Below are positions 34,621-43,545 of a stretch of DNA of 64,000 bases, piece by piece; position 1 is the first letter of the stretch, and every line of letters begins with the position of its first letter. A model generated the notes under the pieces. That model made no database searches. It worked only from the letters and a program-made list of their open reading frames with translations, and was not told where the DNA came from. Source of the DNA: Flavobacteriaceae bacterium NBU2977 (GTDB lineage: Bacteria > Bacteroidota > Bacteroidia > Flavobacteriales > Flavobacteriaceae); the NCBI GenBank assembly GCA_019931105.1, contig JAIOUW010000002.1:868001-932000 (forward strand), written 5' to 3'. Both the position numbers and the translations under genes were made by a program.

Positions 34621-36261
34621 TCAATTTTGCGTATAAATCAGCTTTTCACTATCGGCATACCCGATCCGTTCGGCCTTGGCCTCAAAAGAAATATCTTTCG
34701 GCAAAGGTTTTGAATAAACGTTCCAAATAGAATCCTGGGGCTGTTTCCAAACAATGGTAGCATCCGGTTTTTTTGAAATTAGACGAATACCATCTTCTTT
34801 ATCTTCCACTTCCAACGGTGATAGTTTTGGTTGTTCTCCATTTGGCAGCCATTTGGCTAACAAGTCCCTCTCAGCATATTGCCCCAAATCGTTGGTTTCT
34901 TTGATCCAATCTTCTAAGGTTCTGCGATAGTGCAGCAGCGTATCTTTGAACTCGGGGGCATCGGCCAGGTTGTTCAACTCATAAGGGTCGTTGCGCAAAT
35001 CGTACAATTCTTCGACAGGTTTGGGGGCTTTTAACCAAATCGATTGTTCATCATTCAACTTTCCGGCGGCGTACAACCTTCGCAGTTCACGCATCATGGG
35101 CATTTGCTCCCGATAAGAATTGGGTATGGCATGCGGCAATTCGGTGTTATAGCTTTTGATGTATTTAAAACGTTCGGATCGTACGGCACGTACCCGATCG
35201 TAGAATTCATCAAAACGGTCGGAGGAATGAAACGTGTACTCAGGTTTTTTATCCGCTTCATATATTCCGAACTGTGCCGCCCCTTGAATCACTTTTGGCG
35301 GTTCGATACCTGCCAAAGAAAGTACGGTAGGCGCATAGTCGATAAAACTGATCAGGCGGTCATCGATACCCCCGGCGTTTTCGTTGTCGGGAAACTTAAC
35401 GATCAAAGGCACTTTAACCCCGCTATCGGTTAATGACCTTTTATGTCGTGGGAAAGGGCCGCCGTGGTCGCCATAGAAAAAGATGATACTGTTTTTGTAA
35501 AGTCCGTCTTCTTTTAGATCCGCGATAACTTCCCCGATCTGGTCGTCTAACCGTTTCAAATTGCTATAATTGACCGCAATATCGTGCCGAATGGTATCAG
35601 TATCGGGAAAATAGGGAGGAACCGGCACATCTTTGGGGTCGACAAAAAGGGAATCCTTCCCCCTACTCCAAATTTGTGATTCGTGGCTTACACCAAAGTT
35701 AAAGACCGTAAAAAAAGGTTGTCCTCCTTTTCTTTTTCGCCAATGCCTTTGTTTACCGCTTTCATCCCAAGCGGCATCCGTTTTTTCGAAATTGTAATCT
35801 TCCTTTGGACCATTGGCCGTGTAATATCCATTTTTTCTCAAATATTCGGTGAACATCCGTACCCCGTTCGGAACTATCGGCGAGTAACTTGGTAGGCTAT
35901 CTAGCAAAGGTTCGTTCACCTCGCGCGATGGTGTGTACGTTCTCATATTATGGGTTCCCAAGGTCGTTGGATACATTCCCGTAATGAGGGCGCTTCGGGC
36001 CGGAGCGCAAACCGGTACGGGCGATACGGCATTGGTGAAGGTGACACCATCACTCGCCAAAGCTTCGAGGTTCGGAAGTGAAATAGTGCTATCGCCATAC
36101 ATCGGAAAAAAGTCAGGGGACTGGTCTTCGGCCACCAACCAGATAATATTCGGTCGTGATAGTTCGCTTTCATTCAAGTTTTCGTTCTGCTTTTTATCGG
36201 CGCATGAGATATATAGGAGGAAGAGCGCCCCCAAAAGATTGGCAAGTTTCGGTTTGTACAT
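34621..36261 (-). CDS. Sulfatase (family S1), lipoprotein, heparan-sulfamidase-like
   Basis: 546 residues. Lipobox LLYISC (Cys20). Formylglycine motif CAPARSALITGMYP (Cys85) and the metal motif VAEDQSPDFFPMYGD place it in S1. The short lid, YGDHGGPFPRHKR and SFIDYAPTVLSLAGIE are typical of the N-sulfoglucosamine sulfohydrolase-like subgroup common in marine Bacteroidota. Substrate (O- or N-sulfate, which glycan) cannot be told from sequence. Convergent with the other sulfatase, the stops being one base apart with no terminator visible, so antisense transcription is possible. A maturation enzyme is not in the window. Confidence 0.92.
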   Translation of the reverse strand: MYKPKLANLLGALFLLYISCADKKQNENLNESELSRPNIIWLVAEDQSPDFFPMYGDSTISLPNLEALASDGVTFTNAVSPVPVCAPARSALITGMYPTTLGTHNMRTYTPSREVNEPLLDSLPSYSPIVPNGVRMFTEYLRKNGYYTANGPKEDYNFEKTDAAWDESGKQRHWRKRKGGQPFFTVFNFGVSHESQIWSRGKDSLFVDPKDVPVPPYFPDTDTIRHDIAVNYSNLKRLDDQIGEVIADLKEDGLYKNSIIFFYGDHGGPFPRHKRSLTDSGVKVPLIVKFPDNENAGGIDDRLISFIDYAPTVLSLAGIEPPKVIQGAAQFGIYEADKKPEYTFHSSDRFDEFYDRVRAVRSERFKYIKSYNTELPHAIPNSYREQMPMMRELRRLYAAGKLNDEQSIWLKAPKPVEELYDLRNDPYELNNLADAPEFKDTLLHYRRTLEDWIKETNDLGQYAERDLLAKWLPNGEQPKLSPLEVEDKEDGIRLISKKPDATIVWKQPQDSIWNVYSKPLPKDISFEAKAERIGYADSEKLIYTQN

Positions 36262-36312
36262 AATGATGTTTTGAAATTGAGAACCCCTTAAAGATAAGGT
36301 ATTAAACCAAAA

Positions 36313-36339
36313 AACCTCCCTTCAGAAAAAAGGGAGGTT
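36313..36339 (-). terminator. Terminator of the sugar-oxidation operon
   Basis: AACCTCCCTT (36313-36322) pairs with AAGGGAGGTT (36330-36339); on the minus strand it is followed by TTTTGG. It lies 21 bases past the isomerase stop codon. Confidence 0.75.
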
Positions 36340-36360
36340 CTCAACTAATTTGCTTCAAAA

Positions 36361-37185
36361 TTATTCCAGGCCTTCAAGAAAATTAAGGCTTTGAGGCACT
36401 TGTTCTACCACTCTAGAGCATTCATCTTCTATGAACATATATTCGACTACCCCTAGTTCTTGGGCCCTTTTTACGACCCCGGCGATATCTACCTGCCCTG
36501 TGCCCAACACTACATTGGTCTCAACATCTTCGTGACCGGTATCGTTACCTTTCACTCCCTTTTCCATATCCTTAAGATGTAATAAAACGAATTTATCGGG
36601 ATACTTGTTCAACAAAGCCAAGGGATCCTCACCTCCGTGCTGCACCCAATAAACATCCATTTCAAAGGCAAAATCCTTTGCATTTTTGGCCATATAGTCA
36701 AACAAAGTACCATCTTCATAAGGACGGAACTCGTAACCATGGGCATGATAGGCCAGTGTAAGGCCTGCTTCTTTCAATTTTTTCCCGGCCGTATTGAACA
36801 CTTCGGTCGCCTCCTTGGTCTTGGCAATATCGAAATTGTTCCCTTCATGGGAAATCCATGCACACATGACATATTTGGCACCGAAAGTTTTCGCATTTTC
36901 AATAATCTTATCGATATTTCCATCTTTCAGATCATCATATCCGGCACCGACACTGACTACGTCAAGGTTGTTTTTTTTGAGCAGGCCTTTGAACTCATCC
37001 ATCTCAAGTCCGTACGTTCCACCGCCTTCCAAATTGGTGATGCCCCAACTGTTGATCAATTGCAGCGTGCCGGGTACATCGGTCTTGAATTGATTGCGAA
37101 GGCTGTACAGTTGCAACCCTACTTCTTGGGCGTTCAACGACATTGCAAAAGCCGCAAGAATTATGACTACGGTAAATTTCTTCAT
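36361..37185 (-). CDS. Secreted sugar phosphate isomerase/epimerase-like TIM-barrel protein
   Basis: 274 residues: signal peptide (1-19, cut after SLNAQ) and an AP-endonuclease-2/xylose-isomerase-like TIM barrel. Typical segments are EVGLQLYSLRNQF at the start, LAYHAHGYEF and FAEMDVYWVQHGG-like FEMDVYWVQHGGEDP with metal ligands, and the terminal FIEDECSR. Family members isomerise or epimerise sugars or cyclitols. Those with signal peptides in Bacteroidota travel with Gfo/Idh and GMC oxidoreductases in 3-keto-sugar pathways. Last gene of a three-gene operon, seven bases behind the gluconate dehydrogenase subunit 3-like gene. Substrate unknown. Confidence 0.85.
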   Translation of the reverse strand: MKKFTVVIILAAFAMSLNAQEVGLQLYSLRNQFKTDVPGTLQLINSWGITNLEGGGTYGLEMDEFKGLLKKNNLDVVSVGAGYDDLKDGNIDKIIENAKTFGAKYVMCAWISHEGNNFDIAKTKEATEVFNTAGKKLKEAGLTLAYHAHGYEFRPYEDGTLFDYMAKNAKDFAFEMDVYWVQHGGEDPLALLNKYPDKFVLLHLKDMEKGVKGNDTGHEDVETNVVLGTGQVDIAGVVKRAQELGVVEYMFIEDECSRVVEQVPQSLNFLEGLE

Positions 37186-37191
37186 TATGGC

Positions 37192-37908
37192 CTATGTTAA
37201 AAGGTTACCATCTTCATCCCATTCGGCAATGACACCTCGCTTGCTCTGGTCGACACATTTTGCGATCCATTCGGGATCGTAGGCCACGCCGTGCTGATCT
37301 AACACATCTTGGGGTACCCCATCCCAGACATTGGGCATATTTCCCTTATACCCGAGGTCGGCTATACCGACTTTAGAGGTATAATAGCCTGTCATCGTCA
37401 GGCCCCGCATCATATAGAAAAATTGTATTTCCAAGGGTTGGTCGTCCAAGGGCACTTCGATATCGTGGTAGCAAATTTGATCACAGATCTGTTTTTGCTG
37501 TTCCAAGGTCGCCGATTTGAAATCGGTTCCGAACTCGGTATTGCTCTTATGGTCCAACCACATGAGACCTCCCAATAGGGTGGTTTGCATTTCCGGAATG
37601 TCTTTTCCCATAAATTCAATGAACTCGGGAACATCAGCTTCCAAAGGTCCGCCATGTGGTTCTTTAGGAGGAAGTATGACCGTACTCAAGACCCCGATGG
37701 TCTCCATTTCGTGTTCGTTGAACAATCGCTCGGCATTTAGTTTTTCGATCCGCTCAAGTTCCTTGGGCGTTCGACCAAAATACTTTTCATCGGATGCGGC
37801 GACCGCTTCTTCAACATTGGCATCGCCTTCGGTCTTGCAACCATGAAACGCCAAGGCCGAGGCCCCTGCACCAAGGATTATGGTCTGTATGCTTTTTCTT
37901 CTATCCAT
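37192..37908 (-). CDS. Gluconate 2-dehydrogenase subunit 3-like protein
   Basis: 238 residues. N-terminus MDRRKSIQTIILGAGASALAF is a twin-arginine-type signal followed by HGC, a possible lipobox. The body has the LSTVILPPKEPHGG motif and helical pattern of the gluconate 2-dehydrogenase subunit 3 family, small partners of membrane-linked GMC dehydrogenases. It probably escorts the GMC flavoprotein (coded six bases upstream) through the Tat pathway and helps dock it. The RR pair supports folding before export. Confidence 0.88.
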   Translation of the reverse strand: MDRRKSIQTIILGAGASALAFHGCKTEGDANVEEAVAASDEKYFGRTPKELERIEKLNAERLFNEHEMETIGVLSTVILPPKEPHGGPLEADVPEFIEFMGKDIPEMQTTLLGGLMWLDHKSNTEFGTDFKSATLEQQKQICDQICYHDIEVPLDDQPLEIQFFYMMRGLTMTGYYTSKVGIADLGYKGNMPNVWDGVPQDVLDQHGVAYDPEWIAKCVDQSKRGVIAEWDEDGNLLT

Positions 37909-37914
37909 CTTCTT

Positions 37915-39636
37915 CTAAATATTTTGTTTTTTCAGTTGTTCGATGATATAATCACTGGCCCTCCATGAAAGCGCCAAAATTGTCAAGGTACAGTTTTTAT
38001 CGGCCTGCGAAGTAAAAGGACCTGCATCGGTGATAAAGACATTGTCGACATCGTGCAGTTGCTGAAATTCGTTCGTAACCGATGTTTTCGGATCTTTGCC
38101 CATTCGGGTCGTGCCCACCTCATGGATAATCTGACCAGGGGCCAACAGTCCATAGTCTTTGTCCTTGCCAGGTTTTTCCCCCAAAGGCTCGCCACCCATA
38201 TTGTGTATCAGTTCTTCAAATGTGTCCTGCATATGTTTGGCCTGCTTAATCTCGAGGTCGGAATGTTTGTAGTTGAACTTAAGCACCGGAATGCCGAATT
38301 GATCGACCGTAGTGGGGTCGATCTCGCAATAATTTTCCTTTCTTGCGACACTTTCTCCCCTACCGCCAAAACCAATGACAGAACCATAGTACTTTTTGAC
38401 ATCGTCACGCAATTGGTCGCCATAGCCGCCGACCTTCAAACCGAAGAATTTATTGAAGTCGTTCGGATTCCATGCAAAGCCGTAATTAGGGTTGCTCATT
38501 CCGCCCCAAACCTCGATGTGATATCCTCGGGGAAAATCCAATTTTGAATGATCTCCCCACCATGGCGAATAGACGTGCATACCGCCTACCCCATCTTCAT
38601 TGTAGGAAACTTTTCTATTCATCAACCCGGGAATGAATCCTGCGGCACTGGCACCGGTAGAATCGTGCAAATAATGACCTACGAGGTCGCTGCTATTGCC
38701 CAATCCGTTGGGGTGCTGTTTGCTCTTCGAGTTCAATAGAATTCTAGCGGTACTGCAGGCCGAGGCGGCCAGAACTACGACCTTGCCCCTTAATTTGTAT
38801 TCCCTTCTATCTTCTTTATTGATATAGGATACCCCGGTTGCTTTTCCTTCGTCGTTGGTCGTTACCTCCCGTACCATGCAATTGACAAACAATTTGACCT
38901 TGCCTCCATTTTTTTGGGCAGGAAATATCAGGCAGCTACCCGCGGAGAAATCGGCATAAACGGAACATGAACGGCCACATTGTCCACAATAAAAACAGAC
39001 ACCTCTATCTTCGTTTATCTTTTTGGTCAACATGGAAAGCCGACCGGGAATTACCGGAATTCCACTTTTTTTGGCCCCGTTGATATAAAAAAGTTCATGT
39101 AATCTAGGCTTTGGTGGAGGAAGAAAAAATCCGTCAGGATCGTTGGGCAACCCTTCCTTTGAACCAAAAACCCCGATCAATTTTTCGGTCTTATCATAGT
39201 AGGGTTTGACATCGTCATACCCTATCGGCCAATCTTCTCCGTAACCATCATGTGATTTTCCCTTGAAGTCTTTCGGACCGAACCGAAGTGAGATACGCCC
39301 CCAATGGTTGGTTCTTCCACCCAACATCCTTGCACGCCACCACTTGAATTCAGTGCCTTCTTCATGGGTATAAGGCTCTCCTTCGACCTCCCAGTCGCCC
39401 CAGGACATATCCCATTCTCCAAATGCACGATCCGTTCCGGCACCTCTTCTCGGCGAATCATAGGCCCATTTAAGTTGTGTCATGGTCTTGGGGTCTTTGG
39501 GGTCAAAAAATGGGCCCGCCTCAACAACGGCCACATTAAGCCCGGCATCCGCGAGTTGCTTGGTGGCCATGCCCCCACCCGCACCCGAGCCTACAATAAT
39601 TACATCATATACCTCAGAGCTTTCTTTTATTTGCAT
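37915..39636 (-). CDS. GMC family oxidoreductase (sugar dehydrogenase large subunit)
   Basis: 573 residues. FAD-binding GSGAGGGMA near residues 16-24 and a GMC C-terminus with the H/N active-site region (GTTRMG, FITDAGPFTSQADKNCTLT). Unusual insert: CFYCGQCGRSCSVYADFSAGSC-like cluster (read CFYCGQCGRSC then SAGSC) with five cysteines near residue 220-240, as in gluconate/fructose-type dehydrogenases that may hold an iron-sulfur centre. No own signal peptide; export would rely on the partner subunit with its Tat signal. First gene of the operon; oxidises a sugar or polyol hydroxyl to a ketone, passing electrons to a cytochrome or quinone. Substrate unknown. Confidence 0.9.
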   Translation of the reverse strand: MQIKESSEVYDVIIVGSGAGGGMATKQLADAGLNVAVVEAGPFFDPKDPKTMTQLKWAYDSPRRGAGTDRAFGEWDMSWGDWEVEGEPYTHEEGTEFKWWRARMLGGRTNHWGRISLRFGPKDFKGKSHDGYGEDWPIGYDDVKPYYDKTEKLIGVFGSKEGLPNDPDGFFLPPPKPRLHELFYINGAKKSGIPVIPGRLSMLTKKINEDRGVCFYCGQCGRSCSVYADFSAGSCLIFPAQKNGGKVKLFVNCMVREVTTNDEGKATGVSYINKEDRREYKLRGKVVVLAASACSTARILLNSKSKQHPNGLGNSSDLVGHYLHDSTGASAAGFIPGLMNRKVSYNEDGVGGMHVYSPWWGDHSKLDFPRGYHIEVWGGMSNPNYGFAWNPNDFNKFFGLKVGGYGDQLRDDVKKYYGSVIGFGGRGESVARKENYCEIDPTTVDQFGIPVLKFNYKHSDLEIKQAKHMQDTFEELIHNMGGEPLGEKPGKDKDYGLLAPGQIIHEVGTTRMGKDPKTSVTNEFQQLHDVDNVFITDAGPFTSQADKNCTLTILALSWRASDYIIEQLKKQNI

Positions 39637-39895
39637 AGTTTGATTTTTGTTATTTGCAACAATTTAAAAAATAATTAAGGAGTATTCCTATTTTTTTATC
39701 CGAATAACACAAAAGCGGTCAAAGATGACATAAAACCGTCGGTCAACGACAATCAATATTTATGCGAGCGATGTTACATTTTAGGGTACTCGCTTGACCC
39801 CGGAAAAACGTCGGTTGGTTTGACCAAATCGATAAAATTCAATCTCAGTGACCCTTAATTATACAGGCCGATTTCAGTTGGGGAAATCGAATTCG

Positions 39896-42007
39896 CTAAA
39901 AGTTTGCCATTTGATCGATAGCTTCGGCAACCGTTTTCACGGGAAGTTTACACGTACTGTTTTGACATACGTAAATAAAAGTGCTTTCTTCATCAAAACG
40001 ATCTTTGAACAGCGGAAGATTACTAGGTTCGGCACTACCCACTACGATTGCATTCGGAATATAATTCTCATTAAATGCAGTTACCAGTGATAAGGCCTGA
40101 TCACCGACCACGGCAACCTCAAAGTACGGATGGGTGAAGGCCATTGATAACTGGCCCCATTTCGCAAAACCGGCCAAATCGGTTTGCATGACTCCGGCCA
40201 TATTGGCCAACATGACCTCCGAGCCTTCAATCAGTTCTAAATCATAACCGATATGCCCGAGTTTTAGCAGATTACCTGCCATTATCGCGTTCGGGGAGGG
40301 CAACACGCCGTCATTTGTCTTTATTATTCTTGAAATCAACTCGTGACCTTTGTTAAAATGGAACATTTTTGAAGCTTGGTCAAAAAAATCTTTTTGGGCC
40401 GTTTCTTGCAGTTCATAAGCGAAATCGAGGTATACTTCCTCAAGGGTAACACCATATAGACTGAGCGCTGCGTCAATAACGAAGGCATAGTCTTCCACAA
40501 AGCCAGTATTGCGCTTGCTTCCCTTTTTGAACGCATGCACCAATTCTTTTTCTTGGTAGTTGTTCTGCCTTAAATAGCCGAATATTTCTTTGGCCTTGTC
40601 AAGAAATTCGGTGTTCCCGAATGCCTTATGGGCATCGAGATAGCCATTGATCAACAGCGCGTTCCATGAGGTGATTATCTTGTCATCTATACTGGGCCGC
40701 ACCCTTGTCATCCGTTGATCCAAAAGTGATTTTTTCCACCGTGACCCTGCATTGGCCATATCACTTTCCGAAACATTGTTGCTTTTAGCGAAATCAACGT
40801 TCTCGACCTCTTTGTACAATACGTAGTTGTCGTTTTCCCAAACGGTCTCAGGGCGAATATTGTAGTATTCTGAAAACAGTCTGAAGTCGTCTTGCAATAT
40901 ATCTTTCAGTTCATCTGCTTTCCAAACGTAGAACTTTCCTTCTTCACCTTCGCTGTCGGCATCGATGGCTGCATAAAAGCCTCCTTCCCCATTGTACATT
41001 TCACGCTCAAGAAACTCAATGGTTTCCAAAACGACCTTATAGTAGTCCGGATCTTTGAAAACCTGATACGCCTTGGCATATAGACTCAACAACTGGGCGT
41101 TGTCATAAAGCATTTTTTCAAAATGAGGAACTTTCCATTGACCATCTGTGCTATACCTAAAGAACCCACCGCCAACATGATCATAGACGCCTCCTAGGGC
41201 GATCTTGTCCAACGTGTTTTTAACATGGGCCTTTGCCTGTTCATCGCCGGTCAAGAGTGCATAATCAAGTAAAAAAGTTAAATTTATGGGAAGCATGAAT
41301 TTTTCGGGCCCCTTATCTCCTCCCCATTCGAAGTCCCAGTTGGCCCTCCAAATATCCACTGCTTCCGCTAGTAGGTCAGGTGAGATTCCCTTGGTGTCGT
41401 TTTGTGGAGAAACAATATTTGCCTCTTGAACTCCCGTCGCAACCATGTCGGCATACTCATTGGCTTTTTCGGGGCTATCTTTATACAACTGATGAATCTT
41501 TGCAAGTACTTCGCTCCATTGTTTCTTCGTGTGATAGGTTCCTCCATATAAAGGCTTTCCATTGGGCAGGGCGATAATGTTCAGGGGCCAACCACTATTC
41601 TGGTCGATAAGCTGTACGAAGGTCTGGTAGATGTGGTCGATATCGGGTCGCTCTTCGCGATCAATTTTTATGCTTACGAAATTCTCGTTCATTAGGGCCG
41701 CCACTTCTTCATCTTCAAAAGTTTCTTCCTCCATTACATGGCACCAATGGCAAGATGAATAGCCGATACTGATCAGCAAAAGCTTATCTTCTTTTTTGGC
41801 GTCTTCCAAGGCTTCTTCACTCCAAGGCCTCCAGTCCACCGGATTGTGGGCGTGTTGCAACAAATAAGGGCTTGTTTCTGAAATGAGCGCATTGGTATAT
41901 TCGTGCTCGGTTGTTTTTTCTTCGACCTGACCTTTGCAGGCGATAAAAAAGACAAGCGCAAACAACCGTAAATGTCCCCAACATGGCTTATATAATTGAA
42001 TTTTCAT
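39896..42007 (-). CDS. YyaL/DUF255-type thioredoxin-domain lipoprotein
   Basis: 703 residues. Lipobox FFIAC (Cys24) puts it outside the cytoplasm. An N-terminal thioredoxin-like DUF255 domain (about 38-200) has [17 protein letters not shown] and the redox motif [14 protein letters not shown] (Cys86, Cys89). An (alpha/alpha)6 barrel of the glycosyl-hydrolase-like type follows (about 210-650; [21 protein letters not shown] and YDNAQLL are family hallmarks). The family (bacterial YyaL, human SPATA20) has no settled activity. It stands alone; 259 bases to the GMC gene hold nothing recognisable. Confidence 0.9.
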   Translation of the reverse strand: MKIQLYKPCWGHLRLFALVFFIACKGQVEEKTTEHEYTNALISETSPYLLQHAHNPVDWRPWSEEALEDAKKEDKLLLISIGYSSCHWCHVMEEETFEDEEVAALMNENFVSIKIDREERPDIDHIYQTFVQLIDQNSGWPLNIIALPNGKPLYGGTYHTKKQWSEVLAKIHQLYKDSPEKANEYADMVATGVQEANIVSPQNDTKGISPDLLAEAVDIWRANWDFEWGGDKGPEKFMLPINLTFLLDYALLTGDEQAKAHVKNTLDKIALGGVYDHVGGGFFRYSTDGQWKVPHFEKMLYDNAQLLSLYAKAYQVFKDPDYYKVVLETIEFLEREMYNGEGGFYAAIDADSEGEEGKFYVWKADELKDILQDDFRLFSEYYNIRPETVWENDNYVLYKEVENVDFAKSNNVSESDMANAGSRWKKSLLDQRMTRVRPSIDDKIITSWNALLINGYLDAHKAFGNTEFLDKAKEIFGYLRQNNYQEKELVHAFKKGSKRNTGFVEDYAFVIDAALSLYGVTLEEVYLDFAYELQETAQKDFFDQASKMFHFNKGHELISRIIKTNDGVLPSPNAIMAGNLLKLGHIGYDLELIEGSEVMLANMAGVMQTDLAGFAKWGQLSMAFTHPYFEVAVVGDQALSLVTAFNENYIPNAIVVGSAEPSNLPLFKDRFDEESTFIYVCQNSTCKLPVKTVAEAIDQMANF

Positions 42008-42081
42008 GTCCTATCTTTAAATATCCGCTAAATTACCCATTAAAAAGGTACTATCAATCGAATTACAAAATCTATCTAAAC

Positions 42082-42115
42082 TTTGGCCCGTTTTAATGAG
42101 TTTTCAATATCTTTA
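42082..42115 (+). promoter_or_regulatory. Predicted sigma-A promoter of the Gfo/Idh gene
   Basis: TTTG at 42082-42085 and TATCTTTA at 42108-42115, with a 22-base spacer. This supports the ATG at 42152 over the TTG at 42083, which would lie inside the promoter. Confidence 0.45.
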
Positions 42116-42151
42116 GAAGCATTCAATAAAAAAGAGGCAATAAACCGAACC

Positions 42152-43531
42152 ATGAAAAAAGATACATTCAACCTAGATCGCCGCAATTTTATCAAAGGCA
42201 CATCGGCCGCTATGTTATTCTCGACCTTTAGCGCCTATGGGTTTGATCTGACCAATGAAGACAAACCGATTCGGGTAGGGTTGATCGGTACGGGATGGTA
42301 CGGCACGAGCGATCTTTTTAAATTGATTCAGGTTGCCAATGTCAATGTAGTGTCGCTTTGTGACGTCGACAGTAAATTTTTGAACGAAGTGGCAGTTCTT
42401 GTGTCACAGAGACAAAAATCAGGCAAGAAACCCAAGCTGTACTCCGACTACCGCAAGATGCTAGAGAAAAAAGATCTGGATATCGTGCTTATCGGAACAC
42501 CTGATCACTGGCATGCATTGCAATGCATCGCCGCGATCGAATCGGGTGCGCATGTTTATGTGCAAAAACCTATCAGTGTTGATGTTATTGAAGGGGAGGC
42601 CATGGTCGCGGCGGCAAGAAAACATAACAAGGTAGTACAGGTGGGCACGCAGCGCAAAAGCACTCCGCACCTTATCGAGGTAAAAAAACGAATAGTCGAT
42701 GCGGGTCTTCTCGGGAAGATAAAGCATGTAGAAATGTGCTGTTATTATCATATGCGGGCCAATGGGAATCCACCCTTGGAACCCGTTCCGGATTTTTTGG
42801 ATTATGAAATGTGGACAGGTCCCGCACCTTTGCGGCCCTACGATGGGCTTCCGCATAGAAGGTGGTGGCGAACTTTTATGGAATACGGCAACGGGATAAC
42901 AGGCGACATGTGTGTACACATGTACGACACCGTGCGCTGGATGCTCAAATTGGGATGGCCAAAAAAAATAACCGCTACGGGAGGTATTTATGTGCAAACG
43001 GATGGCAAATCAAATATTGCCGATACCCAAACGGCTATTTTCGAACACGATGAACTGAACTGCGTCTGGCAACACCGAACATGGGGCACACCGGCCGATC
43101 CGGAATATCCCTGGTCATTCAAATTATATGGTGAAAAGGGAACACTGTCGGGAAGCACGATGCAAGCCGATTTTGTACCTTTCGACAAAGATGCCGAACC
43201 CATACATTTCGATGTACTCTACGAAAAAGAACAATACCCCGAAGATCTTATAGAAAAGGACAATGAGTTGAATGCCGCCCCGGCAACTCGACGACATATG
43301 CGCAACTTTTTAGCGGCCATAGAAAATGGAACCCGTCCCGTAGCCGATATCGAAGAAGGTCATATCTCAACGGCAAGCTGTATTTTGGCCAACTTATCAA
43401 TGGAGTTGGGGCGACCCCTTTCATATGACCCAAAAACAAGAACGGTTATCGACGATCCCGAAGCCACGAAACTGCTTCAAAGAGAATATCGCGGGCCTTG
43501 GGAACATCCACACCCTGATCAGTTTAGTTAG
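42152..43531 (+). CDS. Tat-exported Gfo/Idh/MocA family oxidoreductase
   Basis: 459 residues from ATG 42152 (MKKDTFNLDRRNFIKGTSAA), a twin-arginine signal (RRNFIKG). Rossmann fold opens with IRVGLIGTGWYGTSDLF; EKPxS-like QKPISVDVIEGEAMV holds the lysine-proline pair of the NAD(P) site. The C-terminal half is the large sheet of the family (GNGITGDMCVHMYDTVRWML). Tat export means the cofactor is bound before crossing, as in periplasmic glycoside-processing enzymes such as GH109-like proteins. Likely oxidises or epimerises a sugar or cleaves glycosides by a redox route. Ends 14 bases before the kinase-peptidase-aminotransferase gene, hence probably one operon. Confidence 0.9.
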   Translation: MKKDTFNLDRRNFIKGTSAAMLFSTFSAYGFDLTNEDKPIRVGLIGTGWYGTSDLFKLIQVANVNVVSLCDVDSKFLNEVAVLVSQRQKSGKKPKLYSDYRKMLEKKDLDIVLIGTPDHWHALQCIAAIESGAHVYVQKPISVDVIEGEAMVAAARKHNKVVQVGTQRKSTPHLIEVKKRIVDAGLLGKIKHVEMCCYYHMRANGNPPLEPVPDFLDYEMWTGPAPLRPYDGLPHRRWWRTFMEYGNGITGDMCVHMYDTVRWMLKLGWPKKITATGGIYVQTDGKSNIADTQTAIFEHDELNCVWQHRTWGTPADPEYPWSFKLYGEKGTLSGSTMQADFVPFDKDAEPIHFDVLYEKEQYPEDLIEKDNELNAAPATRRHMRNFLAAIENGTRPVADIEEGHISTASCILANLSMELGRPLSYDPKTRTVIDDPEATKLLQREYRGPWEHPHPDQFS

Positions 43532-43545
43532 TTCTTAGAATCTCA

